Positions 33,301-44,922 of a stretch of 64,000 nucleotides of DNA are shown piece by piece. Numbering within the stretch: the stretch's first letter is position 1; each line of letters starts with the position of its first letter. The DNA is taken from the NCBI GenBank assembly GCA_021495925.1, contig JAKEKT010000067.1, forward strand, positions 141,527 through 205,526, read 5' to 3'. The notes beneath the pieces are model-generated. The model saw only the letters and a program-made list of their open reading frames with translations. It had not been told where the DNA came from and did no database searches. Source of the DNA: Diplodia intermedia (taxonomy: Eukaryota > Ascomycota > Dothideomycetes > Botryosphaeriales > Botryosphaeriaceae). Position numbers and translations under genes: made by a program.

Positions 33301-35139
33301 CGCAATCAAGATCCCCGAGGGCATGGACTTCACCGTTGCAGCCGGTCTACCTGTTGCTTTCTCGTTGGCATACTACTCCCTTGTGGAAGTGGGGCGTTTG
33401 AAAAAGAGAGAGACTTGCCTCATCCATGCTGCAGCTGGCGGTGTTGGCCAAGCTGCAATTCAAATCGCAAAGTCTCAAGGGGCCGAGATATTTGCGACGG
33501 TCTCTTCAGAAGAAAAGCGAGATTTGCTTATCGAGGTGTATGGGATTCCCAAGGATCAGATTCTCTCTTCCCGAGACCTGTCCTTCGCCAAGGGCATCAA
33601 GCGGCTCACCCAAGACCGTGGGGTCGATGTTGTTCTCAACTGTCTCTCCGGAGAGGCGCTTCGGAGGTCCTGGGATTGCATTGCTCCATTTGGCCGCTTC
33701 GTTGAGATTGGAAACCGCGATGTCTTTGCCAACGCCAACCTGAACATGGAGCCGTTCCGCCGATCAGCCACCTTCGCGGCAGTCGATCTGCACTCACTTC
33801 TCAAGCTGGATCTCAAGACGACCGCTCGTGTGCTGAACCATGTCATGGAGCTCTGGCAACAAGAAGAGATCAAAGCGGCAACGCCGACTACTGTGTACAA
33901 CTACTCGCAGATCGAAGAGGCCTTCAGTCTTCTTCAACAAGGAGGCCACATTGGAAAGGTGGTCCTCACAGCAAATGAGGATGATGTGGTCAACGTGGTG
34001 CCAAAACCGCGAGCGTCAATCAAGCTCAGGGAAGACGCCTCGTACGTTTTGAGTGGTGGCTTCGGTGGCTTATGCAGAAGCGTCGCCAAGTCGATGGCAC
34101 TTCAAGGTGCACAGAACCTCATTTTCTTGTCAAGATCCGGGGCCTCGAGCGATGCTGCACAGGAGCTGATCGAGGATCTCAAGAGGATGGGGATCCGCTG
34201 TGAAGTCTTCAAGTGTGATGTGAGTGACGATGGCGTACTGCTGGCTGCGTTACGGTCCTGCGAAGAGTCTGGAATGCCCAAGATTGCCGGCGTCATTCAG
34301 GGAGCCACACAGCTCAAGGTAAGTTCCTCTTTCAATGTTTGCAAGACCGAAAACGTGCTAACCAACTGCTATAGGACTCCGCGTTCGACTCAATGTCTCT
34401 CGAAGACTACCAGGCTGCACTGACGCCGAAGGTCCGCGGATCATGGAATTTGCACGAATACCTCCCGAAGGATCTCGACTTTTTCATCATGCTTTCCAGC
34501 AGCAACGCTGTTGTAGGCGCCAAACATCAAGCCAACCATGCTTCTGCCAATTCATATCAGGATGCTCTGGCTCATTACCGCCGTGCTCGCGGCCTCCCTG
34601 CCACTACACTTGACCTAGGCAACGTGTTCTCCGCAGGCTCGACTGCCACGAATCGCGAGACTCTGAATCCTAGTCCGTTGTTATTCTTCGAAGACGATGA
34701 TAGCGGCATTCAGGAGCAGCAATTCCTCGCTCTCATCGAGTACCACGTTGACAGGCAGCGCGCTACTGCACCTACTGTGGAGCCGCAGATAGCTGTGGGC
34801 TTGCCTTGTGCGGCAGACTTCCGGAGCAGAAGCGTGCCCGAACCGGCTTTCTTGAAAACGCCACTGTTCATGCATTTGCGCTCAGGAGCCGCGATAGGTA
34901 TCGCTACGGCAAATGCGGATAATGGTAGTGACCGTTTGTCGGTCAAGACGACCTCAACAAGAGCGACGAGGAGACGGAGAACAACGGTATCGAGGAGAAA
35001 TGTAGCTGCTGAGGGAGAGGAAGATGACAAGATGTCAATCCGAAGCGCATCTACTTGGAAGAGTTCATCTACATGGAGGAGCTCCTGGGGAAGGCGAAGG
35101 CCTGCGTCGAAAAGGACTGTGTCAGGGGGCCTACAATGA
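27364..35139 (+). CDS. Highly reducing polyketide synthase, catalytically compromised
   Basis: Seven exons: 27364-27984, 28034-28095, 28152-28303, 28354-29846, 29897-32942, 33009-34318, 34375-35139. They sum to 2483 codons (2482 aa) with no internal stop. Domains in order: KS ~10-440 (Cys186 in DTACSSS, His in EAHG and GHLEG); AT ~545-850 (Ser647 in GHSTGE); DH ~880-1160; C-methyltransferase ~1330-1550 (EVGAGTGGAT); ER ~1795-2110 (AAAGGVGQAA); KR ~2125-2320. Anomalies: the AT lacks ~75-80 residues including the YHSHHM-type His motif; the DH has DYKI with Tyr908 where the catalytic His belongs (Asp1104 kept); the KR has QANHASAN with His2283 for the catalytic Tyr and GGFGGLC in the NADPH loop; and no ACP follows, only ~130 low-complexity residues. 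Probably unable to make a polyketide alone, though the frame and all six introns are clean. Confidence 0.85.
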
Positions 35140-38100
35140 TGATGACGGGATATGTGGATGTTGGGATGCCACTTCCGTTGGTCATGTAAGCTGTTCGACT
35201 TATGGATATACTTCAATAGTTTCGTCATCCTTTGCAACCTGCCAATTACCCAAACGGCACTTACCGTCAACTATGGTTCTTTGCCCATTCACGTAGTCGT
35301 GATGTCCTGGCCGCTAGCCTGACAGGTATTTCCGCAACCGAGAGGCTTATTAGTTTGTGTGCTTCTTGATGATTCCATACCTCGATTGTGGGGGGCATGC
35401 CGGAGGCAGAAACTAAGTGCTGCGCTTCATGCCGGGCGATCGAAACGGGCATTGCACGGTCCACCTGGCCAATCTCAGATGTTGGACCGGTCCGCCACTT
35501 CACTGCAGAGACCGTTTCTGATGAGATCACGGCTAGAGGCTGGTTGTACCTCTGTCTTTTGATTCGTAGCTGAGGGAAAGTTCTAACTGCATCTACGGGT
35601 TTTGTTTGTGAAAGAGAAAGTGTAGGAACACCCGATGACAGAATCCGTATCTGCAGGATAAAAACTCTTCAAGGTGAGGCTCACGAAGCTCCAGAGAACC
35701 TCTCAAATCTCGATCCCAGAAGGGCATGCGGGGACATGTATCAAAGACTGCTATGGAAAGGTCCATATATGTCCAATTTGAAAAGGTCCGTCGGTCGGAT
35801 TGCTTTTAGAAGTTGTTAGTGGATCTGGAAACATACATCTTCACCGGTGAGGGTACCAGGCTTTGGTACAGCACCTTAGTCCTGATACTTGAGGTATGCT
35901 TGTCTTATAGGCTGTAGCATGGTGCAAATGGGAAAAAAATTGTTGCTGCTTCAACGTCCAAGCTGTACGGCCCCCTCTCGCTGCCGATGGCTAGCGCGAA
36001 GAATAGCAGAACATGGCGTAACTATGCCTTAGCTCGTCCTTAGAGGAAAAAAAAAAACAATACTTAGGTAAAAAATTCTACATACACGTCCGGACGATGG
36101 CTTCAACTACCCATGACATGAGCAAAAAACAGATCCACGCTAGCCATCGGCCGCGCGAAGGAGCTGTATGGCTTTGAGCAGCTTCAGGACTTCGAATAGG
36201 CTTCGAACGCGTCAATGGCAGGCGGGGAGACCGCTTGCCCATGGATGAGCACGGTGATGGCGAGGATGTCGTGTTCTGACACCATGTTGGCTGCAAGCTT
36301 CGCAAGGAACGGTCTTCGCTGACGACTTCCACCGGGCACCTTGCGAGCTCAGGGTCAGCCCACCGCGCTGCTCCGAAAATGGCTCGGAAGAGCGCTCCCT
36401 GGCACAGGCGAGTTCCTCACGGCGAAAACCACGCGGGACAAAAGATGACTCCACGCATTGCACCCACACCGACCCCCATCCCGCCTCTCCGCTCGAACCC
36501 CCCGCGTCTGCAGAGCCAAACTCAACGACTTCCGTTGCCCGTCGAGTGGACAGTCCCATTGCCACACGTGAGAGCGAGACATGCTGCACGCAGCCAGTCG
36601 CGTCGGCCACGTGTGGTGCAAGCCGGAGTTCCCATTACCTAATGGGCACGCAAGCTCAACAGCGGATTGGGCGCTGCGGGCGCCGGCCCCTGTGCAACGG
36701 CGGCTCTTATGGGAGGGAAAAAAATTCTCTTACGTGCACCTTGCTGTATGCAGCGCAAAAATGCGCCAGTTGACATGCAAAGGGCGCCGCGGGCAGCGGC
36801 GCGGTGCGGTGCGGAAGATCGCGATCGTCAGGTACCGGTGTCACGCTGGCTCTGGACCGTCTTGTCCGCGCTTGTCGGACACCAGCGGTGCAGGTGGATG
36901 CGGCTGCAACCTGCGTAGCGGCGAAGATGGGCCCTGCGGAGCGCTAGACGGGTGGACTGTGTGGACTCTGTGGAGGGGACCATGGGCTAGACTGCTCGTG
37001 AAGGCCGACGACAACCGCACTGAGGTTGAGGCGTTGCGAGAGGGTCAGGAGGCTCCTGGCGGGCGGGCGCTTGGTGGCAGCACATCGTGAAACTGGGACA
37101 CGCGGTGACCTCGACGCCGTGACCCGGAATCCACGTTGACGTGTCGCGGCATTTGTTGACAGTCCCCATTGATGATCTCATCACGAACGAGCCCAATGCC
37201 TCAGGGCGGCCGGGGGGCCACTGCTGCGAGAGGGGCACGAAATGAAGGCGTGAGAGAGGGGTGTCGCAATGAAAGGGCCATATTGCCCAGGCGTGTGGTT
37301 GATCCGGGTGTTGCTATTCTCAGCCCTAGGGCATTGACGCGACATTGCTCACGGCTTGCGTGGGAATTGCAATAGCAGCGCCAGGAGTTCGCTGCCAGCA
37401 GCCCCTCACCGGTGTTTGCGGCCGTGACTGGGCGTGCAGGCCAGGAATGGCTCCAATTGGAGCGGCTGCAGGGCGGCCGGGGCGTCGTGAGGGAATCATG
37501 AATGTGTCAGCTCACACTCCGTCGCAGGTCGCGTCGGGTGAGCGCTGGAGCATACATAGGCTGGGTGCTCCACAGATCACAAGGCCAGATCCAACTTGAG
37601 CCGCAGTGAACCGCATTCAGCAACCGCTTTGGTTGATCGCCTCCGCCGCCGGCTCTGCGCGCTGGGCGGAGCGACATCGGGCGTCGCGAGCCTGCCAGGC
37701 AGCACCGGTGAGGGCGCTGCCAGGCCGCTGGCTGCAGGAAGGGCGGCGATCGAGGAAGAAAACGCGCGATCAATCGCCCTGTGCCGGTGGGGACGGATCT
37801 GATGCGAGGTGTGCGCGACCTTGGCCGCGGCGCACCACCGAGGAGTTTTTTCTAGAAGCGCCGGCTGTCTAGCCCAGTCAGTGCGTTCGTTAGTCAGAGA
37901 AATGCACGGTGCCTGGCCCCCCGAACCTCGCTGCCCGTCGCGGCTGAAAAAACGACATTGACGCGCCATTTATCGTGCTGCGCACACGGGCTGCTCGCGG
38001 GCGCAGTGCAGGGCGGCGTGCAGGGCGCGTCCGCGGAGAAAAGGGGACTGCAGACTGCGGGGAAGGGCAGGCTGCGCGTGGCTGTCGCGGGGCACAACAC

Positions 38101-38595
38101 CACGAATGGCGGGAGGGCGGCGGTGGATGGTGCGATGTGCCGGCGGGAGTCATCGCTGGCGGGCACTGTGGCCGGGGGCGCCGCGGGAAGCAGCGCGGGA
38201 AGCGCACAGGGCTGCGAGAATAGGAGCAAATTAGCGCCGGCATTCGGCCCTGTGGCCCTGCGCGCAGGGGCAGCACGTTTGCTCGGCCCATCGTCATCAT
38301 GGCGCTGGTCATGAGAATTCTTCTGCCAAAGCTCAACCGCTTAGCATTTTTTCGTGGCACGCGGTGCTGCAGTACATAAGCCCCGCGGAGCCGCACCCCA
38401 CGGCGAGGGGAGATATATCACGCCCATCCAGAGGACTATGTTTTTTCCCGCCCTACGCCTGCGCCTGCTGATCCAACACAAGACGCTATCCTGAACGTCT
38501 ACCCCAGATCGTCCGCAACCGCCTTCCGCATTCGGGCGAACCATACAATCCCCCTCGAACCACTGCCCGCCACTGAGCATCCGCGTCACACCACC
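35140..38595. other. 3.5 kb gap without a supported gene
   Basis: All three frames after the PKS stop were read for an ACP (a GxDSL-type motif) as far as about 35560 and none was found. Short open frames on both strands (for example 36581-37090 and 37890-38396) overlap each other, are low-complexity and have no recognisable motif. A poly-A run lies near 36044-36058. The right part is GC-rich and should contain the arrestin promoter. Confidence 0.45.
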
Positions 38596-39960
38596 ATGCC
38601 TGGCCTTTTGCATTTTCCCCTCCCGCGGAGGACTGACTCGTCGTCCCCGCCGCCCTACGAGCTCGATCACCACGAGCCCAAGATCCTGTCCAAGGTCATC
38701 AAGCGCGCCACCTCGCCCAACCGCCCCAACATGGACGCCTTCAAGCGCCACAGCCTTGGCGTCCGCCACAAGTCCTACGAGAGGAAGAGCGCCACCAAGC
38801 TGGAGACCGCAAAGCCCGCTAAGATGGACCTCGTGGTCGAGTCGCCCCCGATTGTCCTGTACAACACGCCCCAAAACTCGACCGGCGCCATCTTCTCCGG
38901 TCAGCTTCGCGTCGACGTCATCGAGCCCGAGATCACCATTGAGAAGTTCGAGATGAAGCTGCTGGCCACCACCACCACCAAGGAGCCCGTCGTTAAGCAA
39001 TGCGCCAACTGCACCTCGCAAACCACGGAATTGAAGCAGTGGACCTTCAACCAAGGCCAATTGCTCCTGAACAAGGGCGAGCACCAGTTCCCTTTCAGCT
39101 ACCTGGTCCCCGGCCACCTCCCCGCCTCGACCAACAACCCCCTTGTCGTTCTCGACTACCGCCTCGCCGCCGAGGCCACCACCACCACTGGCGAGGTCAT
39201 CACCTTCGGCCGCAGCATCAGCATCAAGCGTGCCATTCTGCCTGCAAACGACAAGCACTCTGTTCGCATTTTCCCCCCCACCAACCTGACTGCTTCCGTC
39301 ACCCTACCCAACGTCGTCCACCCCATTGGAGACTTCAACGTGGAGATGCGTATGTCCGGCCTGGTGGAAGAGAAGAGAGACAAGTCTACTACTCGCTGGA
39401 AGCTCCGTAAGCTCAACTGGCGCATCGAGGAACATACCAAGTTTGTCTCACCTGCTTGCCCCAAGCACATCTCCAAGGTCGGAGGTGAAGGCAAGGGCAT
39501 CATCCACGAAGACACCCGCGTCATTGGTTCCGATGACGTCAAGCATGGCTGGAAGACCGACATTCAGAACGATTCCATCGAAGTTGAGTTTCAGGCCATG
39601 GTCAACCCGCTCTTGAAGCCCGCTTGCGATGTCCAGGCCGAGAACGGTCTGGAGATCAAGCACAACCTTGTTGTCGAAATGGTCGTTGCCGAAGAGTGGG
39701 CTCCTGACAACAAGCCTACTCAGGTCACTCCTACCGGTGCCGCGCGTGTTCTGAGAACCCAATTCAACCTGGTCCTTACCGAGAGAGCTGGCCTGGGAAT
39801 CTCGTGGGATGAAGAGCAGCCTCCGCTCTACTCTGAGATAGGTTGTCCTCCTCCGATTCTTGATTGGTTAAGTCTCCCTGCTAGTCCTCCGGTGTATAAC
39901 GAGGAATTGGCTACTCGGGACTTGGAGGAGATCGAGCGTCTTTCGCTAAACCATTCTTAA
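38596..39960 (+). CDS. LDB19/ART-type arrestin (Rsp5 adaptor)
   Basis: Intronless, 454 aa. It matches the LDB19 (Art1-like) arrestin family, adaptors that recruit the Rsp5/Nedd4 ubiquitin ligase to nutrient transporters for endocytosis. Family hallmarks are ESPPIVLYNTPQNSTGA at the start of the arrestin-N fold, the QCANCTSQTTELKQW loop, and LLNKGEHQFPFSYLVPGHLPA. The C-terminal arrestin lobe includes HPIGDFNVEMRMSGL. PY motifs that bind WW domains are PPPY (18-21), PPLY (409-412) and PPVY (431-434). Regulation of the amino acid permease 26 kb away is biologically plausible but only a family-level inference. Confidence 0.85.
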   Translation: MPGLLHFPLPRRTDSSSPPPYELDHHEPKILSKVIKRATSPNRPNMDAFKRHSLGVRHKSYERKSATKLETAKPAKMDLVVESPPIVLYNTPQNSTGAIFSGQLRVDVIEPEITIEKFEMKLLATTTTKEPVVKQCANCTSQTTELKQWTFNQGQLLLNKGEHQFPFSYLVPGHLPASTNNPLVVLDYRLAAEATTTTGEVITFGRSISIKRAILPANDKHSVRIFPPTNLTASVTLPNVVHPIGDFNVEMRMSGLVEEKRDKSTTRWKLRKLNWRIEEHTKFVSPACPKHISKVGGEGKGIIHEDTRVIGSDDVKHGWKTDIQNDSIEVEFQAMVNPLLKPACDVQAENGLEIKHNLVVEMVVAEEWAPDNKPTQVTPTGAARVLRTQFNLVLTERAGLGISWDEEQPPLYSEIGCPPPILDWLSLPASPPVYNEELATRDLEEIERLSLNHS

Positions 39961-41216
39961 AACCCTACCTCGCCAATTGTTCAACACTTCCAAGACGCGG
40001 CCACGAATTTTCTTTGTCATTTTTCTTTACAATGGTAGGACTCAGGGTGGATGCGGAGGATATACCCATGCATGCCACGAATTGGCAGCACAGTCTTGAT
40101 CGGTTGATTTCATTGGAGTTATGTGGACCAAAAAAAGCATTGTTTGGGTGGCTTGAACAGAGCCTCTAGAATTTCAACAAGAGAACATGGATTGGCGTCT
40201 TGAATCATGGACAGCATCATACCAATACCCGGAGAGCGGCTTCAAGAGAAGCATGCGAATTTTATGAAATACGTAATTTAATTTCAACTCTATCTTCACG
40301 CCTTGAGTACTCTATTTGCATGAATGGTTGAATCCATGTAGACAAAGATTTGGAGTCGCACAAAAGCATCAGGATCCCAACTTCAACTGCACCAGAAAGT
40401 GTCATGACTGCTTGACAATGATTTCACGTTGAGCGATTCTACAGTATGGTGGTACAAAAAGCCATGGAATGTTGTCGTATCGCCTGTTCCAAAACAGCCA
40501 CCTGGTCAACTTCACCAAGCTTAGCGGCATCTAACAAGTGCGCGCAGTCGTACAGCAAATGGTTCTGGAAAGCGAGGTGAGTCCTCAGCTGCACTCCAGC
40601 ACCGCACACGACGTAGCGCACTAGACGAAGCGTATCAATGGTACTGCAACTATGCAACATGGCTAGCTGAAGCTTGTTTCCGGAAGTATTTGCATGCAAC
40701 CGGACATTTGCTCCAACTACTTATGTAATGGGAAAATAGAGTCACTCGCAGGACGCGAATGAACATGGTTATTGCAATACGATGCAGTGGCCTGGTAAGA
40801 ATCTGAAGCGAAGCACACCGGTAGCTAGTGGCATTCCGCGTTTTCACTACCTTACCGAGGCCACTGTCGCCGCAGGTAGCACAACTTGGGTGGTACTGCT
40901 CGGCCGTGACTCGGAAACGGTATACGATGTAGCATTGGAAAGGACCAAGCGGTTCGCCACGTGAACCTAAGCGAACGGGAAGGGTCAGGGTTGGCTGTTG
41001 AATCTTAGCAGAGATTTTAGGTGTGGCGAACGGTTGATGAGGTGAGGTTGACGCCGGAGGAGATCCGCCGTCGCCCGCAGATCCCATGACGTTAGCGTGT
41101 TTGACGGGCAATGCGTTACGTCTTGGCGTGTTTGCACCCAAGAAGTTCCTGTTCGCTCGCGCTCCGCTTCAGCAGCTCCACGCAGTTGCCCTCCATCCCC
41201 AGCCAACCCCGCCAAA
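39961..41216. other. Intergenic, no gene seen
   Basis: 3' flank of the arrestin gene and promoter of PRP19. Only short, overlapping open frames without motifs. Confidence 0.45.
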
Positions 41217-42856
41217 ATGCTGTGCGCAAGTAAGATACACCCAGATTGCACCCCAATCGCATCTGCTGACCTCCTTGCAGTCTCCGGCGAAGCGCCGCAG
41301 GTCCCCGTCGCGTCCAAGAAGAGTGGTTCGTAGATTTCGAAGCTCTGTCGACGCGCGCCGAAGCTCACGCACCCGCAGGAAACGTCTTCGAGAAACGTCT
41401 GATCGAGGCATACGTCGCCGAGCATGGCACCGATCCCGTCAACGGCGAGGAGCTCACTGCAGACGACCTTGTCGAGCTCAAAACACAGCGCGTCGTTCGC
41501 CCGCGTCCGCCAACACTCACTTCCATTCCCTCCCTCCTTGCTACCTTTCAAAACGAATGGGATGCCGTCGCCCTCGAAACATACCAGCTTAAGCAACAAC
41601 TTGCGCAAACTCGACAGGAGCTTAGCACTGCCCTCTACCAACACGATGCTGCCGTTAGGGTCATCGCGCGGCTGACGCGAGAGAGGGACGAGTCTCGCAA
41701 CGCTCTCTCCCGCATCAGCGTCAGCGCTGGTGGCGCCCCCGCCGGAGATGCCATGCAGGTGGATAGCGCCGGACTCCCTGATACGGTCGTGGCGAAGATC
41801 GATGAGACCCACCAACAGTACGTTATCCGCGAAATCCCATCGCGCTGGTGTAGCAAGCTGACTCTTCTAGACTATCCGCCACGCGGAGAAAGCGCCCTGT
41901 TCCTGACGGCTGGGCTACGCCAGAGACCATCCAATCGTTCGACACCACGCACGAGACAGAGCCCCTATATCCTGGCGGCAAGACGCTCGCTCTCGACAAG
42001 AGCGGCGATCTGGCGCTTACTGGAGGAAAGGACGGCGTTGCTGGCGTGTTCTCTCTTTCACAAAAGCAGGTGGTCCATGCGCTGAAGGCTGGCGGCAGCG
42101 TCACAGCTGGTGCCTGGTACAACGACAAGCCAGTTGTTGCAACATCGACCGGGGCAATCAAGGTGTTTGAGGCGGGTGCGGAGGTTGCTCAGTTTGGCTC
42201 CCATGCAGGAGCGGCGACATCCCTTTCGATCCATCCTTGTGGCGACATCCTCGCGTCGACCGGTGTGGATAAGAGCTACATCCTCTACGACTTGGGCAGC
42301 AACAAGCAGCTCACGCAGGTCTTTACGGATACCGGTATGTGCCCTGCGTCCCCGGCCACGTTTGTTTCGATTTTCACTGACCGCTTCCCCAGAGCTTCTT
42401 TGTGGTGCATTCCACCCCGATGGTCACTTGTTTGCTGGAGGTGGTCGGGACGGGCAGATCAAGGTATTCGATGTTAAGAACGGGGAGACTATGGCAACGT
42501 TCGATGTAGGTGGCCCTCTCCAGACAATTGCTTTCTCGGAGAACGGCACCTGGCTCGCGGCCGCGGTGCAAGGCCAGACGACGGTCCAGATCTGGGATCT
42601 GCGGAAGGCGGCAAGCATCAAGACGCTTGACATCGGCAGCACAGTGCAGAGCGTGCAGTGGGACTACACGGGCCAGTTCCTTGCTGCGGCAGGATCGGGC
42701 AGCGTTGCGGTACAGCACTACGCAAAGTCGACCAAGAGTTGGTCGGAGCCATTCAGGAAAGCAATCCCCGGGGCGGCGGTGCAATGGGGAGCCTCGGCGC
42801 AGTCGGTTGTGGCGCTGACGGCGGAGGGAGGACTGGCGGTGCTGGGCTCAGCTTGA
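41217..42856 (+). CDS. PRP19: Pre-mRNA-processing factor 19 (U-box E3 ligase)
   Basis: Core of the Prp19/NineTeen complex, needed for spliceosome activation, with U-box ubiquitin ligase activity. Five exons, 41217-41229, 41281-41325, 41379-41817, 41871-42334 and 42393-42856 (introns 51-58 bp), give 474 aa, the normal size. The first exon is only 13 nt (MLCA plus one base). U-box residues 1-~60 contain MLCAISGEAP, VFEKRLIEAYV and DPVNGEEL. Next is the Prp19 coiled coil with PSLLATFQNEWDAVALE and YQLKQQLAQTRQEL, then RRKRPVPDGWAT, and a seven-blade WD40 domain (for example HPDGHLFAGGGRDGQIKVFD). All parts of the family are present. Confidence 0.93.
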
Positions 42857-43495
42857 AAGAAAGCGGTCCAGCCGGTGCGGGGGAACTAGGGTAGGCGTCA
42901 TGCGTAAATTGTTTGGGCCGCCGTGCGCGCAGGAAAGCGAGCAAAGACAGGAATGACATCAGGAAGGTTTTTGGCGATTCATGTACCAGCACTTTCGGCG
43001 GCGCCATGAGCAGGCCAAGGGTCCATTGAAGGTGCAACCGCGAGTGACTGGCCTCTTGCACCCGTGGCGCGGGCAGCAGTCGGTGAATGCAGTGGAATCC
43101 ACGGGGCCCCCTTGCTGGAGTAGTTGTATACTTTGCGCATTGCAGGCAGGAAGGGCGCCGCTTCCCGACAGGTGGACATCAGCGGCACCCGACAGGTGAG
43201 ACTCCCGCCGCTCGCAGCGCCCACAGAAAATTGCAAACCGGCCCTGGCTGCTGCACCGAGCCAGCAAGCACCAAGAGCGCCATCGCAAAGCATCGTGCAC
43301 GGTGTTGCAGGCGCGAGTCGAGCTGCCGAGTCCGCTGGACTGACGTTCAAATCACAACACCTCATTAACCCGCCACCAAGCACCGCCGGCCGCATTGGCG
43401 CTGCTGGAGCCGCCTGCTCACGACCGCCGACACCTCCGACCCAGCCCATCTCTCACCTCCTCTCCGCCGCGAGCGCGCTTCCCGCAATCCTGAGC
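42857..43495. other. Intergenic spacer
   Basis: Between PRP19 and the RING protein gene, both on the plus strand. No coding signal or clear regulatory site. Confidence 0.4.
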
Positions 43496-44922
43496 ATGGA
43501 CAGCACGAACCCGCCCAACGGCTGGCCGCATCACCGCATCCCCAAGGTACGAGCCGATGCCCGCGCGCCGCGCGCCGCGTGCCGCCCAAACTGCGGGCGA
43601 GCTGCCGCCGCTGACCAACCAACAAAGACTGACACTCCTGCCTGCGCAGAGATCTCACGACGACATGCAGCGCAGCCACCGCGAGAGCTCCGGCCAAGCA
43701 GCCCTTCGCCGTCCAGCGCCCTCCGCCAGCTCCACTCCGCCGCCGCACGCCCCCCAACACCCGCAAACCTCCGGCCTACACCTTCCTCCCTTACGCCACC
43801 GCTTTGCTGGCGACGGCTTTGACTTCCGACGGCCTGCCATGTCCACGCCTGCCGCTTCGAGCCACCTCCCGCCGGCGGACGTCATAGACCTCACCTCCGA
43901 AGACGATCCCGCTCTGGCCGACTCGTCGACAACGCCAATCGCCCCGCCAATCCAATCAGCCCGAGCCTCACGTCCGCCGCGCTTCGCTCGAGAGATCATC
44001 GACTTGTCCGACGACACGCCTCCTCATCCGCCGCCAAACCCCTCAGCCCAGCATGCGGCCCCCCCGAGCCCGGAGGTCGAGTTTGTGTCGTCGCGCACCA
44101 TTCCCGCGCGAAGACAGACACCAGCCACGGCCGTAGATCTTACCGACGTGGAGGACGACTTCGGGTTCGAGGTGTTGTTTGCCGACATTGGGGCGAGACA
44201 CGGCGTGAACAGGGCACCTCCTGGCGAGGGAGGGTTCAGGACGCGCAGTCGAAGGAACAGCCCGGTGCACCGGCGACTCATGCACATACTTGGTGAGCGC
44301 ACGTCTGTCCAGCACCACCAGCACCACCAGCGGAGAGAGCGGCGAGATCAGCGTGACACGCATCCGCGGACGTCGCAGAGGGCGCCCTACATTCAGCGGC
44401 TAATTGGGCGTGATCCAGATGGCCTCCTCGAGCTCAACCACGGGCACGCGGGCTTCCTCGCGCCAGGTGTCATGAACTACGGCGCTGCCGCCTTTGACCT
44501 CGGCCTTGAGCGCGAGAGCACGCCGACATATGAACCTCCGCCCAAAGCTCCACCGGGATTCACGCGGTCGCCGGCGGAGGGGGATGTCATAACCTGTCCC
44601 AATTGCGATGCGGACCTGTGCGCGGGCCCGGAAGGAGGCGAAAAGAGCCAAGTCTGGGTAATCAAAGCATGTGGCCATGTAAGTGCACTCCGCCCAACAA
44701 CGTCGTTGATTCCACCCGAGCACTTCAGAGTTGGTTTTAACGTATACGGCGCAAAAGGTATATTGCGGCGAGTGCGCAAGGAATCGACACGCGTCAAAAC
44801 GCAAAGGCAAAGAGCCTGCTGGCTCGAGTAGCCGCCTACCTAACCCGTTCCAGAAGTGCGTGGTCAAAGACTGCGGCAAGAAATGTACCGCACGGACAGC
44901 CATGGCCCAGTTGTTCTTATGA
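43496..44922 (+). CDS. RING-type E3 with three SIM-like motifs (putative STUbL)
   Basis: Three exons, 43496-43546, 43650-44678 and 44758-44922 (introns 103 and 79 bp), give 414 aa. The N-terminal ~320 residues are disordered, Pro/Ser/Arg-rich, and carry three hydrophobic-Asp-Leu motifs followed by acidic residues: VIDLTSEDD (from residue 95), IIDLSDD (133) and AVDLTDVEDD (178). These look like SUMO-interaction motifs. The C-terminal zinc-binding region starts at Cys333 (CPNC), continues with ACGHVYCGEC across the second intron, and ends with KCVVKDCGKKC, a RING-like Cys/His pattern. The layout matches SUMO-targeted ubiquitin ligases of the Rfp/Slx8 type. Nuclear function in SUMO-dependent degradation is inferred. 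Confidence 0.7.

Noticed and set aside
36581..37090. 169-codon plus-strand open frame
   Set aside because: Cys/Arg/Gly-rich chance frame overlapped by others on both strands; no motif.
37890..38396. 168-codon minus-strand open frame
   Set aside because: Low complexity in GC-rich DNA upstream of the arrestin gene; no motif.
38341..39258. 305-codon minus-strand open frame opposite the arrestin gene
   Set aside because: Shadow of the plus-strand arrestin coding sequence, which has clear family motifs.
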